This document shows positions 49,691 through 58,383 of a stretch of DNA of 64,000 nt, piece after piece. The stretch's first letter is position 1. The number at the start of each line of letters is the position of its first letter. The stretch is from Methanomicrobiales archaeon (GTDB lineage Archaea; Halobacteriota; Methanomicrobia; Methanomicrobiales; Methanospirillaceae). The position numbers and the translations under genes were made by a program. The notes under the pieces are model-generated. The model saw only the letters and a list, made by a program, of their open reading frames with translations. It had not been told where the DNA came from and searched no databases. The DNA lies in contig JALHCK010000013.1 in NCBI GenBank assembly GCA_022841205.1, positions 45,226 to 109,225 on the forward strand. The letters are read 5' to 3'.

Positions 49691-50083
49691 ATGGCAAGAC
49701 AGAATACCATTGCAGACGGGATGAGTGCGCTGAAGAATGCTGCTGATGGCGGCAAGCCAAGCGTGATCATCGAGCCGGCCGGAAAACTCCTCGGGGCCAT
49801 GTTCCGGATCATGCAGGACTCGGGGTACATCACTGGATTTGAGTATCTCGATGATGGTCGCGGCGGGCAGTTCCTCGTCCAGCTGAACGGGAGAATCAAC
49901 CGGTGCGGTGCAATTTCACCGCGATACAATGTCCCGCTCGCTGACCTTGAATACTGGGAGACGCAGTTCCTTCCCGGGAAAAACTTCGGCGTCCTGATCC
50001 TTTCCACATCGAAGGGTGTTATGACCCATGAGCAGGCAAGGAAAGAGGGCGTCGGGGGGCTACTGCTCGGGTATGTCTACTGA
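49691..50083 (+). CDS. rps8: Ribosomal protein uS8
   Basis: 130 aa. RQNTIADGMSALKNAADGGKPSVIIEPAGKLLGAMFRIMQDSGYITGFEYLDDGRGGQFLVQLNGRINRCGAISPRYNV and the C-terminal LISTSKGVMTHEQARKEGVGGLLLGYVY identify it clearly. Confidence 0.97.
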   Translation: MARQNTIADGMSALKNAADGGKPSVIIEPAGKLLGAMFRIMQDSGYITGFEYLDDGRGGQFLVQLNGRINRCGAISPRYNVPLADLEYWETQFLPGKNFGVLILSTSKGVMTHEQARKEGVGGLLLGYVY

Positions 50084-50093
50084 GGTGTGAACG

Positions 50094-50618
50094 ATGGCAT
50101 CAGAACGACATGTAGCCATACCCCGCGGCGTCACCATAGAACTGGATGGTCCGGTGATGAAGGTGAAGGGCCCGAAAGGAGCGCTCGAACGGAATGTCCG
50201 GTTCCCACAGGTTGCCGTGGGAATCGGGGACGGCGAAGTGGTCATCTCCACGGCTTCAGACAGGAAACGGGTCATGGCCATGGTGGGGACCTACGAAGCC
50301 CATGTGAGGAACATGTGCACGGGAGTCACCGATGGGTTCGAGTACCGGATGAAGGTGGTATACAGCCACTTTCCCATCCAGCTCAAGCTCCATGGTACCC
50401 GGCTGGAGATCATCAATTTCCTCGGTGAGAAAAAATCACGATTTGCCGATATCGAAAACGGTGTTGCCGCAAAGATCAGCAACGATGAGATCGTGCTCAC
50501 CGGGATTGACAAGGAACTCCTGGGCAATTCTTCGGCAAATATCGAGCATGCGACCAAGATAAGGAAACGCGACCCGCGTATATTCCAGGACGGGATTTAT
50601 CTCGTGGCGAGGGGATGA
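50094..50618 (+). CDS. rpl6: Ribosomal protein uL6
   Basis: 174 aa with two duplicated alpha-beta domains. VAIPRGVTIELDGPVMKVKGPKGALERNVRFP begins the first; FPIQLKLHGTRLEIINFLGEKKSRFADI and DPRIFQDGIYLVARG mark the second and the C-terminus. Confidence 0.97.
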   Translation: MASERHVAIPRGVTIELDGPVMKVKGPKGALERNVRFPQVAVGIGDGEVVISTASDRKRVMAMVGTYEAHVRNMCTGVTDGFEYRMKVVYSHFPIQLKLHGTRLEIINFLGEKKSRFADIENGVAAKISNDEIVLTGIDKELLGNSSANIEHATKIRKRDPRIFQDGIYLVARG

Positions 50619-50623
50619 TGAAG

Positions 50624-51034
50624 ATGGCCGATGAAAAGAAGAGATTGATCCAGGTCCGCTCGGAAAAGGGAGCCCGTTTTAAGCGCGACGGCGCAGGGAA
50701 GAAGAAGCAGCTCTCCGAATCCTGGAGAATGCCGCGGGGGCTCCATTCCAAGAAGCGGAGGCAGAAAAAAGCAAAAGGTCCGCTTCCGACTCCCGGATAC
50801 GGGAGCCCGGTTGCAATCCGGGGAATGCACCCGAGCGGCTACCGTGAGGTACGGGTTTTCTCGCAAAAAGACCTGGCAGGGCTGGATCCCGCTGAAAGCG
50901 CCATCCGTATCGGTGCAGCAGTAGGAAACAGGAAGCGCCGGGAGATCCAGGAACATGCACTTTCAGCCGGGCTCAAGATCCTGAACCCCCGGGAAATCGT
51001 GGTGCCGGCAACGGAGGTGAGCAGCGATGACTAA
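50624..51034 (+). CDS. rpl32e: Ribosomal protein eL32
   Basis: 136 aa, absent from bacteria. SWRMPRGLHSKKRRQKKAKGPLPTPGYGSPVAIRGMHPSGYREVRVFSQKDLAGLDPAESAIRIGAAVGNRKRREIQEHALSAGLKILNP is diagnostic. Three ATGs cluster at 50615, 50618 and 50624; only 50624 is well spaced (about 9 bases) from the GAGGGG site. It is coupled to rpl6. Confidence 0.95.
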   Translation: MADEKKRLIQVRSEKGARFKRDGAGKKKQLSESWRMPRGLHSKKRRQKKAKGPLPTPGYGSPVAIRGMHPSGYREVRVFSQKDLAGLDPAESAIRIGAAVGNRKRREIQEHALSAGLKILNPREIVVPATEVSSDD

Positions 51035-51479
51035 TGTCGCAAACCAGCGGAGAATCGCGGCCTCTGTCCTTGACTGCGGAGAAAACCGGGTCTGGTTCGA
51101 CCCCGAACGTCTTGCAGATATAAAGAACGCAATTTCGCGCGAGGACATCCGTGCCTTAATATCTGAGGGGGCAATCAGGGCAACCCAGATTCGCGGAAAC
51201 AGCCGCGGCAGAGCCCGTGAGAAGATGGCAAAGCGCTCCTACGGCCACTGCAGGGGACCGGGAAGACGGCGTGGTGCGGCTGGAGCACGCAACCCGCGAA
51301 AAAGGCAGTGGATACAGAAGATCCGGGCAATCAGAAAAGCTTTGGCATCGCTCCGCGAGAGCGGTGAGATCGATCGGAATCTCTACAGGGTGCTTTACCG
51401 GAAGGCTGCCGGCGGGCAGTTCAGGAATGTCGCCCATCTGCGGGCCCAGATGGAAATCATTTCCGGGAGGATGAAGTAA
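51027..51479 (+). CDS. rpl19e: Ribosomal protein eL19
   Basis: 150 aa, archaeal/eukaryotic. ANQRRIAASVLDCGENRVWFDPERLADIKNAISREDIRALISEGAI is the globular part, followed by the basic extension SRGRAREKMAKRSYGHCRGPGRRRGAAGARNPRKRQW. It overlaps rpl32e by eight bases. Confidence 0.97.
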   Translation: MTNVANQRRIAASVLDCGENRVWFDPERLADIKNAISREDIRALISEGAIRATQIRGNSRGRAREKMAKRSYGHCRGPGRRRGAAGARNPRKRQWIQKIRAIRKALASLRESGEIDRNLYRVLYRKAAGGQFRNVAHLRAQMEIISGRMK

Positions 51480-51480
51480 C

Positions 51481-52008
51481 ATGGCAACGGGAGCACGCTA
51501 CTTTGTTCCTTTCCGCAGGAGAAAGGAAGGAAAGACCGATTACTACCGGCGGGCGAAACTCGTGGTATCCGACCGGCCGCGGATGGTGGTCCGGAGGACC
51601 AACCGCTCCATCATCATCCAGATGGTCTCTGCCAGGCTCGAGGGTGATCACACCATGGTCGCCGCCAGTTCAACAGAGCTTGCCCGGTTCGGGTACACGG
51701 GGTCTGCATCAAATACCCCGGCTGCTTACCTGACCGGCATGCTCTTTGCAGTCAGGGCACTGAACGCTGATTACCAGAGCGCGGTCCTCGATATCGGTCT
51801 CCACCGGGCGACCCCCGGATCACGGGTGTTTGCCGCGTTGAAAGGTGCGGTGACCGCCGGGCTCGATATACCACACGGAGAAGCGATACTTCCCGACGAG
51901 TCACGGGTGAAAGGCGCGCATATCGCTGCCTACGCACCGGACCGCGCGGGGAACCTCGTACAGAATGTGGATGAGACAATCGATGCTATCATGAAGGAGT
52001 TGAGGTGA
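51481..52008 (+). CDS. rpl18: Ribosomal protein uL18
   Basis: 175 aa, 5S rRNA binding. RYFVPFRRRKEGKTDYYRRAKLVVSDRPRMVVRRTNRSIIIQMV and ALNADYQSAVLDIGLHRATPGSRVFAALKGAVTAGLDIPHGEAILPDESRVKGAHIAAY are typical of the archaeal protein. Confidence 0.97.
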   Translation: MATGARYFVPFRRRKEGKTDYYRRAKLVVSDRPRMVVRRTNRSIIIQMVSARLEGDHTMVAASSTELARFGYTGSASNTPAAYLTGMLFAVRALNADYQSAVLDIGLHRATPGSRVFAALKGAVTAGLDIPHGEAILPDESRVKGAHIAAYAPDRAGNLVQNVDETIDAIMKELR

Positions 52009-52009
52009 A

Positions 52010-52627
52010 ATGCCATTCGAGAAGGCAGAATGGGTACCGCTCACCGGCCTCGGCAGGCAGGTTGCATCGGGGCAGATCACCAGTATCGACCAGGTGCTCG
52101 AGAGCGGACGCCCTATCAAGGAACCTGAGATCGTTGATATGTTCCTCCCTGATCTCGAGGACGAGGTTCTCGACATCCAGATGGTGCAGCGCATGACCGA
52201 TTCGGGGCGACGGGTGAAGTTCAGGGCTGTTGTCGTGGTCGGGAACAGGAACGGCTACATCGGCTTTGGCCAGGCAAAGGATTCCCAGGTCGGCGATGCC
52301 ATCAAGAAGGCAATCGTTGATGCCAAGATGAACGTGATCAAGGTGAAGAGGGGGTGCGGCTCCTGGGAATGCGGGTGCGTTGCGGCACACTCTATCCCCA
52401 TGAAGGTGGAAGGCACCGCGGGCAGCGTCAGGGTAACCCTGAAGCCGGCGCCCCAGGGAATCGGCCTCGTCACCGGTGAGATCAGCAGGAAGGTGCTCGA
52501 ACTCGCGGGGATCAAGGACGCCTGGACGTTCTCCAAGGGCCAGACACGGACCACCATCAACTTTGCCAAGGCCACTTTCAACGCCCTCAAGGCGACCAAC
52601 ATGATCCGGACCGGGAGGTCGGTGTGA
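52010..52627 (+). CDS. rps5: Ribosomal protein uS5
   Basis: 205 aa. The double-stranded-RNA-binding S5 domain (MVQRMTDSGRRVKFRAVVVVGNRNGYIGFGQAKDSQVGDAIKKAIVDAKMNVIKVKRGCGSWECGC) is followed by the C-terminal domain GTAGSVRVTLKPAPQGIGLVTGEISRKVLELAGIKDAW. Cysteines in GCGSWECGC are usual in archaea. Confidence 0.97.
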   Translation: MPFEKAEWVPLTGLGRQVASGQITSIDQVLESGRPIKEPEIVDMFLPDLEDEVLDIQMVQRMTDSGRRVKFRAVVVVGNRNGYIGFGQAKDSQVGDAIKKAIVDAKMNVIKVKRGCGSWECGCVAAHSIPMKVEGTAGSVRVTLKPAPQGIGLVTGEISRKVLELAGIKDAWTFSKGQTRTTINFAKATFNALKATNMIRTGRSV

Positions 52628-53088
52628 TGTACGCCATCGTACAGGTTCGCGGAGTGGTCAATACCCGCAGGGAGATCAAGGATACACTCAAGATGCTCCG
52701 GCTCCACCATATCAACCACTGCGTACTGGTTCCGGACACTCCTGAATATCTCGGGATGATTCGGAAAGTCAAGGACTTTGTGGCATATGGAGAAATTGAC
52801 GCCGAGACAATCGAGTCCGTCCTCCGGACCCGCGGGCGGATCGTTGGAAATGCCCCGCTGACTGATGAATACGTGAAAGGTAATTCCCCGTATGGGGGGA
52901 TCAGCGAACTTGCAGCGGCACTGGCTTCAGGAGAAGCCCGGCTGACCGATGTCCCCGGGGTCAAACCGGTCCTTCGGTTACACCCGCCTCGGAAGGGATA
53001 TCGGACCATCAAGCGGACTGCACAGCAGGGGGGAGCGCTCGGCTACTATGGCCAGGAGATCAATTTGCTCCTCCACAGGATGAGGTGA
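52627..53088 (+). CDS. rpl30: Ribosomal protein uL30
   Basis: 153 aa, the long archaeal L30 (L7e-like). MYAIVQVRGVVNTRREIKDTLKMLRLHHINHCVLVPDTPEYLGMIRKVKDFVAYGEID is the bacterial-like core; the C-terminal extension includes RLHPPRKGYRTIKRTAQQGGALGYYG. The ATG overlaps the rps5 stop (TGATG). Confidence 0.96.
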   Translation: MYAIVQVRGVVNTRREIKDTLKMLRLHHINHCVLVPDTPEYLGMIRKVKDFVAYGEIDAETIESVLRTRGRIVGNAPLTDEYVKGNSPYGGISELAAALASGEARLTDVPGVKPVLRLHPPRKGYRTIKRTAQQGGALGYYGQEINLLLHRMR

Positions 53089-53092
53089 GGAA

Positions 53093-53518
53093 ATGCCGGT
53101 CAACAAACGCTCGAAGTACCGCGGATCGCGAACCTGCGGAGGGGGTACCCACAAGAACCGTCGGGGAGCCGGGAACCGGGGGGGGAGAGGACGGGCGGGT
53201 CACCGTGACCACCGTTTCTCCCACTATCTCCTCTCCGGAGAGATTCATAACGGCAAGTGCGGTTTTTTCAACCAGACCAGCCGTGTCCAGGCCACCATCT
53301 CCATCGGTGAACTCGATTCCATAGCTATTTCGCTCGTTGCCGATGGAAAAGCGACCCGTGATGGTGATGCCGTCCTGATCCATGCGGATCAAATCGGTAT
53401 CGATAAGATACTTGGAAGCGGAAAAGTCACGTTGAAGATGAACGTTACCGCGAAATCGTTTTCCGCGCAGGCAAAGAGCAAGATTGAAGCAATGGGCGGT
53501 CAGGCCCGGGTCATCTGA
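53093..53518 (+). CDS. rpl15: Ribosomal protein uL15
   Basis: 141 aa. The basic N-terminal SKYRGSRTCGGGTHKNRRGAGNRGGRGRAGHRDHRFSHYLLSGEIH and the C-terminal globular part with ITLxEL-like VQATISIGELDSIA. It immediately precedes secY, as in most archaea. Confidence 0.96.
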   Translation: MPVNKRSKYRGSRTCGGGTHKNRRGAGNRGGRGRAGHRDHRFSHYLLSGEIHNGKCGFFNQTSRVQATISIGELDSIAISLVADGKATRDGDAVLIHADQIGIDKILGSGKVTLKMNVTAKSFSAQAKSKIEAMGGQARVI

Positions 53519-53538
53519 CCATTTTTCCTGGTGTGAGC

Positions 53539-54978
53539 ATGGGAACACTGTTGGACCGAATGGAACCGCTGCTCGCTGCAATGCCGGCAGTCCGGAGCCC
53601 TGAAGGCCATGTCCATTTCAAGAACAAGCTGCTCTGGACAGCGGGCATCCTTGTTCTCTATTTCGTGATGACCAATATCCCGCTCTGGGGCCTTGATCCA
53701 AGCTCCCAGGACCTGTTCGAATTTTACCGGGCGCTCCTTGCCGGTGCGAGCGGATCCCTGGTCCAGCTTGGTATCGGCCCGATCGTCACGGCATCCATTG
53801 TGCTGCAACTACTCAAGGGAGCAGACATCCTCCGGATCGATACCACCGAAGTCCGTGGTCAGGTCATTTACATGGGGCTCCAGAAGCTCCTGATCTTTGC
53901 CATGATCATCATCGAGGCGCTGCCAAACCTGGTTGGAGGGTTCCTGATGCCGGATCCGGTCATCGCGAACATGTTCTTTGGGGGGAACGCCTTTGCGGTC
54001 TCGTTGATAATCTTCATCCAGATCTGTATCGGCGGAGTGCTGATCATGTTCATGGATGAAGTGGTGACCAAGTGGGGGATCGGTTCCGGAGTAGGACTCT
54101 TCATCATCGCCGGTATCTCGCAGGCCATCATCAACGGGCTCATATCCTGGATTCCGGCCCAGGACCAGTTTCCCATCGGGTTCTTCCCCCGTCTGGTAGC
54201 GGTGATCCTGGACGGGGCCAATTTCATCCAGTACATGGGACCGGAGATCCTGGCATTCATCACCACCATCGCTATATTTCTCATCGTGGTTTACGTGGAG
54301 TCCACCAGGATCGAGATCCCGCTTGCACATGCCCAGGTGCGTGGTGCCCGGGCCCGGTTTCCGGTGAAGCTGATCTATGCCAGCGTGCTTCCCATGATCC
54401 TAGTCAGGGTGTTACAGGCCAACATCCAGATGATCGGGTTGTTCCTGTATAATATCAACATCACAATCTTTGGGACTTTTTCCGGATCCCAGGCCGTAAG
54501 CGGACTTATGTACTACCTGTCACCAATCAATGGTCCAGGCCAGTGGATGTGGTGGGTCCCGGCCTACAACATCACCAATGCACCATGGGAGATCATGATG
54601 CGGCTTGCCGTTGATATCACCTTCATGGTTGTCGGTGGTGCAGTCTTTGCCCTGTTCTGGATCAAGACCGCAGGTCTCGATTCAAAAGACGTTGCCCGCC
54701 AGATCCAGTTGTCAGGCATGTCGATCCCCGGATACCGGAGAAATCCCCAGATCCTTGAGAAGTACCTCGATCGGTACATCCCCCGGGTCACGGTCATCGG
54801 AGGGGTCTTCATCGGGCTGCTCTCCGTCTTTGCCAACCTGTTCGGGGTCATCGGGGCGGTTAGCGGTACCGGACTACTCCTGACGGTGAGCATCACCTAC
54901 CGGTTGTACGAAGAGATCGCGAGTCAGCAGATCATGGAAATGTATCCGTTCATGCGGACTTTCTTTGGAAAGGAGTGA
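53539..54978 (+). CDS. secY: Protein translocase subunit SecY (Sec61-alpha)
   Basis: Channel subunit of the Sec translocon, 479 aa with ten membrane helices. KNKLLWTAGILVLYFVMTNIPLWGLDP, QLGIGPIVTASIVLQLLKGADILRID and TKWGIGSGVGLFIIAGISQAIINGLIS are signatures. The cytosolic loops RIEIPLAHAQVRGARARFPVKLIYASVLPMILVRVLQANIQM and SIPGYRRNPQILEKYLDRYIPRVTVIGG contact the ribosome. ATG 53539 is preferred over GTG 53533. Confidence 0.97.
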   Translation: MGTLLDRMEPLLAAMPAVRSPEGHVHFKNKLLWTAGILVLYFVMTNIPLWGLDPSSQDLFEFYRALLAGASGSLVQLGIGPIVTASIVLQLLKGADILRIDTTEVRGQVIYMGLQKLLIFAMIIIEALPNLVGGFLMPDPVIANMFFGGNAFAVSLIIFIQICIGGVLIMFMDEVVTKWGIGSGVGLFIIAGISQAIINGLISWIPAQDQFPIGFFPRLVAVILDGANFIQYMGPEILAFITTIAIFLIVVYVESTRIEIPLAHAQVRGARARFPVKLIYASVLPMILVRVLQANIQMIGLFLYNINITIFGTFSGSQAVSGLMYYLSPINGPGQWMWWVPAYNITNAPWEIMMRLAVDITFMVVGGAVFALFWIKTAGLDSKDVARQIQLSGMSIPGYRRNPQILEKYLDRYIPRVTVIGGVFIGLLSVFANLFGVIGAVSGTGLLLTVSITYRLYEEIASQQIMEMYPFMRTFFGKE

Positions 54979-54985
54979 TACGAGA

Positions 54986-55555
54986 ATGGGGAGGAGAGTC
55001 ATCATTACCGGGGTTCCCGGGGTCGGGAAGACAACGGTGGTTACCGGTGCCCTTAAGGTGCTCGAACAGGAGGGGATAGTCTACCGGACCCTCAATTTCG
55101 GGACCTACATGTTTGACGTGGCACTAAAGGAAGGCATTGTCAGGGACCGCGACGAGATGCGAAAACTTGACAAAGAGATCCAGAAACGCCTCCAGAAACT
55201 TGCGGCTCAGGCCATGGCAAGGGAAGAGGGAAATATCATCATCGATACCCATGCATCGATCAAGACTCCTTCCGGCTACCTTGCCGGACTCCCGGAATGG
55301 GTTCTACGGGAGCTGATGCCTGATACCATCGTGCTTGTTGAAACTAACGAGGACCAGATCCTCCTCAGAAGACTCTCCGATGAGACACGGTCCCGCGATC
55401 TTGAAGGGTCATATGGGATCGCCGAACACCAGCAGTTCAACCGTGCTATCGCCGCTGCATATTCCATGTATGCGGGCTGCGCGGTGAAGTACGTCACGAA
55501 TGCCGATCACCTCCTCGAAAAAGCAGTGGAGGACCTGGCTGCCGTGCTCAGGTGA
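54986..55555 (+). CDS. adkA: Adenylate kinase, archaeal type
   Basis: 189 aa, converting AMP and ATP into two ADP. Walker A GVPGVGKTT opens the protein; LNFGTYMFDVALKEGIV and RDRDEMRKLDKEIQKRLQKLAA are characteristic of the trimeric archaeal enzyme, which differs from bacterial Adk. The start at MGRRVIITGVPG has a GAGTGATACGAG leader after secY. Confidence 0.95.
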   Translation: MGRRVIITGVPGVGKTTVVTGALKVLEQEGIVYRTLNFGTYMFDVALKEGIVRDRDEMRKLDKEIQKRLQKLAAQAMAREEGNIIIDTHASIKTPSGYLAGLPEWVLRELMPDTIVLVETNEDQILLRRLSDETRSRDLEGSYGIAEHQQFNRAIAAAYSMYAGCAVKYVTNADHLLEKAVEDLAAVLR

Positions 55556-55560
55556 GGGAT

Positions 55561-56160
55561 ATGGCCCGGAAAAGTTACGGGGGATTCATCGCCCTCCTCA
55601 TCGCCATGCTGCTGATCTTTTCCTACAGCATCCCGGCCATACGCGAGGGTGTCGGGGGATCTCTTGACACGGTGTTAGGTCCGCTCGCCGGGGCGATCCC
55701 GTTTTATGTCATCATCATCCTGCTCTCGTCCCTTACTGCTCTCTACTCCTCGGTCATCCAGAAGTTCACCATCGATTACGAGCGCATGCAGGAAGTTCAG
55801 GAGCGCATGAAGGTTTTCCAGAAGGAATTTCGCGAGGCACAGCTATCCGGAGACGAAAAGAAGATCAAGAAACTGGAATCGAAACGGGATAAGGTGATGA
55901 AGGAGCAGCTCGAAATGTCGCAGCAGCAGTTCAAGCCCATGGCCTACATCCTGATCGTCTCTGTTCCCATCTTCTTCTGGCTGATTTACCGCCTGAATAA
56001 TTTTCCCGATCCGATTGGGATCACCATGCCCTTCTTCGGACCCCTCATGCTCAAGGATGTGGTGCTCACCTTTATCCCGGCCTGGATCTTCTGGTATATG
56101 ATCTGCTCCCTCACTCTATCCCAGGTGGTTCGAAAGGCCCTGAATATCGGGGGAATCTGA
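55561..56160 (+). CDS. DUF106 membrane protein (YidC/Oxa1/EMC3-like insertase)
   Basis: 199 aa, the archaeal member of the Oxa1/YidC/EMC3 superfamily. An N-terminal helix (GGFIALLIAMLLIFSYSI), a second helix (AIPFYVIIILLSSLTALYSSVI), then a long cytosolic coiled coil (RMQEVQERMKVFQKEFREAQLSGDEKKIKKLESKRDKVMKEQLEMSQQQFKPM) and C-terminal helices. Its place between secY-adk and cmk matches other archaea and fits membrane protein insertion. ATG 55561 is chosen over GTG 55552. Confidence 0.9.
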   Translation: MARKSYGGFIALLIAMLLIFSYSIPAIREGVGGSLDTVLGPLAGAIPFYVIIILLSSLTALYSSVIQKFTIDYERMQEVQERMKVFQKEFREAQLSGDEKKIKKLESKRDKVMKEQLEMSQQQFKPMAYILIVSVPIFFWLIYRLNNFPDPIGITMPFFGPLMLKDVVLTFIPAWIFWYMICSLTLSQVVRKALNIGGI

Positions 56161-56699
56161 TGCGCATCACGGTGAGCGGGCTTCCCGGCAGCGGGACCAC
56201 CTCACTGGCAGTTCACCTTGCAGAGATCCTTCAAATTGACATTATATCGGCCGGAGAGGTATTCCGCAGGATGGCAGCCGAGCAAGGGATGGACATCGCG
56301 GAATTCGGGAGGCTTGCGGAGGAGGATCCCTCCTTTGATCGCATTATCGATGAGCGCCAGAAGGAGATCGCCCTTTCCCATGATGATATCATCGTGGAAG
56401 GCAGGCTCTCGGCCTGGTTTGTCCCCGGAGCTGACCTTAAAGTCTGGCTGTATGCACCGATCGAGTGCCGGGTCTCGCGGATTTCGTCCCGTGACGTCAT
56501 TGCAGACTTCGGCAGGGCGACAGAACTGACCCGGGAACGCGAAGCCAGTGAAACGCTCCGTTACCGGACCTACTACGGGATCGATATCGCAGACCTTTCG
56601 CCCTATCACCTTGTTCTCAACTCGAACCTGCTTACGGTCGATGAGTTGGGGGAAATCGTTGGCTGTGCTATCCGCCTCATTGCCGCCCGGGCATCCTGA
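56160..56699 (+). CDS. cmk: Cytidylate kinase, archaeal type
   Basis: 179 aa. The P-loop is GLPGSGTTSLAVHLAE; SAGEVFRRMAAEQGMDIAEFGRLAEEDPSFDRIIDERQ, IVEGRLSAWFV and YYGIDIADLSPYHLVLNSN are the archaeal CMP kinase pattern. It ends the ribosomal cluster. Its start overlaps the DUF106 stop (TGATG). Confidence 0.95.
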   Translation: MRITVSGLPGSGTTSLAVHLAEILQIDIISAGEVFRRMAAEQGMDIAEFGRLAEEDPSFDRIIDERQKEIALSHDDIIVEGRLSAWFVPGADLKVWLYAPIECRVSRISSRDVIADFGRATELTREREASETLRYRTYYGIDIADLSPYHLVLNSNLLTVDELGEIVGCAIRLIAARAS

Positions 56700-56845
56700 T
56701 GTGAAGTGCGCCGGCAGGCCCTGTCCGGAGGTTCATTGGCGGTATTGGCGAGCTATGCGATTTTCCGTTCTCCCCAGAACGATATTCCCAGCTGCTTTAT
56801 ACATCCCATTGGTGTATATTGGACACAATTTTCTTTCGGAATACG

Positions 56846-57268
56846 ATGGAGCCAGAAATCTGTGTGCATATTGTAACGGAATGGGACATCGATGAGCTGG
56901 CCAGGCTGTATAAAGCCGGGGGCTGGTGGCATAGGGAGCATGATCTTGCACACGTCTCCCTGCTGCTCCAAGGGAGTTATGCGTTCGCGGTAGCGACCGC
57001 AGGCGATAACGGGCCGGCGGTGGGGATGGGACGGGTTATCTCGGATGGCGTCAGTGATGCATATATCCAGGACCTGGTTGTCATCCCGGAGTATCGGGGG
57101 ATGGGGGTTGGAAGCGCGATTGCCAGGGCCCTGATCAGGTTCTGTTTTTCGCGCAGTATTACCTGGATCGCCCTGATTGCAGAACCCGGGACCGAGGATT
57201 TCTATACCGGTATCGGTTTTGTCCGCATGAAAGACCATGTTCCGTTCCGCTTCAGGGGAACGTTCTGA
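56846..57268 (+). CDS. GNAT-family acetyltransferase
   Basis: 140 aa with a single GNAT fold. The acetyl-CoA motif A is DAYIQDLVVIPEYRGMGVGSAIARALIRFC (RxxGxG/A), followed by ITWIALIAEPGTEDFYTGIGFVRMKDHVPF (motif B). The acceptor is unknown; the size and C-terminus resemble small-molecule or protein N-acetyltransferases. A TATA-like TTTATAC (about 56795) predicts a short leader for ATG 56846; an upstream frame start at 56819 is less likely. Confidence 0.85.
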   Translation: MEPEICVHIVTEWDIDELARLYKAGGWWHREHDLAHVSLLLQGSYAFAVATAGDNGPAVGMGRVISDGVSDAYIQDLVVIPEYRGMGVGSAIARALIRFCFSRSITWIALIAEPGTEDFYTGIGFVRMKDHVPFRFRGTF

Positions 57269-57476
57269 TCAATGTGCTCCCCTGCTGAAATCCACCCGAC
57301 CAGGATTTTGGATCGTCAGATCACCAGCCAGGTTTGTCCAGCCCGGTGAGCAGGTTTTTCTTCCTGGAAACATTGCGAGTCCAGTCCTGTACCACGATCG
57401 GGCGATGCATGGTGATGATAGCTATTCCGGCCGATCCAGAGGAGTGGGCGGGGACCCTGTGACGGGAGATCCCGTC

Positions 57477-58112
57477 TTATCCCCCTCCCATGGAGAAAGA
57501 AAAAGAGGAGACCAAACTGTATTCCTGCAGGATCCCGACAATTCCGCCGGCAATAATTCCGACCGCTATGGCCGTAACCAGCATTCCCAGGATCTTTCCA
57601 AGTATCTCCGTTACCGTGACACCAAGGATCTGCTGGATCTGGAAGGAGAACCGCAGGATCAGGAACGTTGCGGCAAGCGTCAGGGCAATGGCGGCAGCGG
57701 TGATGATCATCCCGTTGTCCTCTGACAAGAGGAGAACGGTCGTTATGGCGCCCGGTCCACAGAGGAGCGGGGTGCCGATGACCACCCCTGCTGCGGTATG
57801 GGCATGATCCCTGGTCCTGCCGATATCGATGCCAAGGGCCATTTGCAGACCGAGAAGGAAGAGCAGGATCCCCCCGGCAATCTGGAAGCTGGCGATGGTA
57901 ATTCCCAGCGTGCCGAAGATAAAGAAACTGAAGAAGAGGAACAGGTACATCAGGAAGCCGGCAACCGCTACGGCGATAAGCGCCTGCCGGCTGATCTCGG
58001 CCGGGCTCTGTCCGCGGGTCATCGAAGTGAATATAGGGACTGAAAGCAGGGGATCCAGGATAATGAAGAGTGCCGCGAACGCGTAGGCAAGGGCGGCAAT
58101 TGGGTCTGACAT
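57477..58112 (-). CDS. MarC-family membrane protein
   Basis: 211 aa with six membrane helices. AFAALFIILDPLLSVPIFTSMT near the N-terminus, FQIAGGILLFLLGLQMALG, and TPLLCGPGAITTVLLLSE are MarC signatures. MarC proteins are integral membrane proteins whose substrate is unsettled, despite their old name as multiple-antibiotic-resistance factors. ATG 58112 is preferred: a TTTATTC box lies about 27 bases upstream. A hairpin (GACGGG/CCCGTC, about 57461-57476) sits just past the stop and may terminate transcription. Confidence 0.88.
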   Translation of the reverse strand: MSDPIAALAYAFAALFIILDPLLSVPIFTSMTRGQSPAEISRQALIAVAVAGFLMYLFLFFSFFIFGTLGITIASFQIAGGILLFLLGLQMALGIDIGRTRDHAHTAAGVVIGTPLLCGPGAITTVLLLSEDNGMIITAAAIALTLAATFLILRFSFQIQQILGVTVTEILGKILGMLVTAIAVGIIAGGIVGILQEYSLVSSFSFSMGGG

Positions 58113-58383
58113 GTATCCCAGAAGTTCGTCCTGGTATCGAATAAAGCAATAGGTGGAAGAAGTCCCTGTCAATACGAAGAATATGGAATGGAGAACCGGT
58201 GCCAGGGGGTGCTCAGGATATTACCACGCCTGATAGGTAGGGGGTTGATGCCAGATTCTGGGGGTGTCCGGCAAAATGAAAACCAGGTGGCATATCCCTT
58301 GAGCATAATACGGTTTACTTCATGAGGATAAAAAACTTATCGATACACAATGGGAAGAAAGGGGACATGACCGGTTCCGGTTA

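Noticed and set aside
57412..57476. C/D box guide RNA (GTGATGA present near 57415)
   Set aside because: No D box CTGA at a suitable distance and no internal C'/D' pair.
57316..58149. Minus-strand 277-aa frame
   Set aside because: It is a frame-shifted shadow of the MarC gene, which alone has the family motifs and membrane helices.
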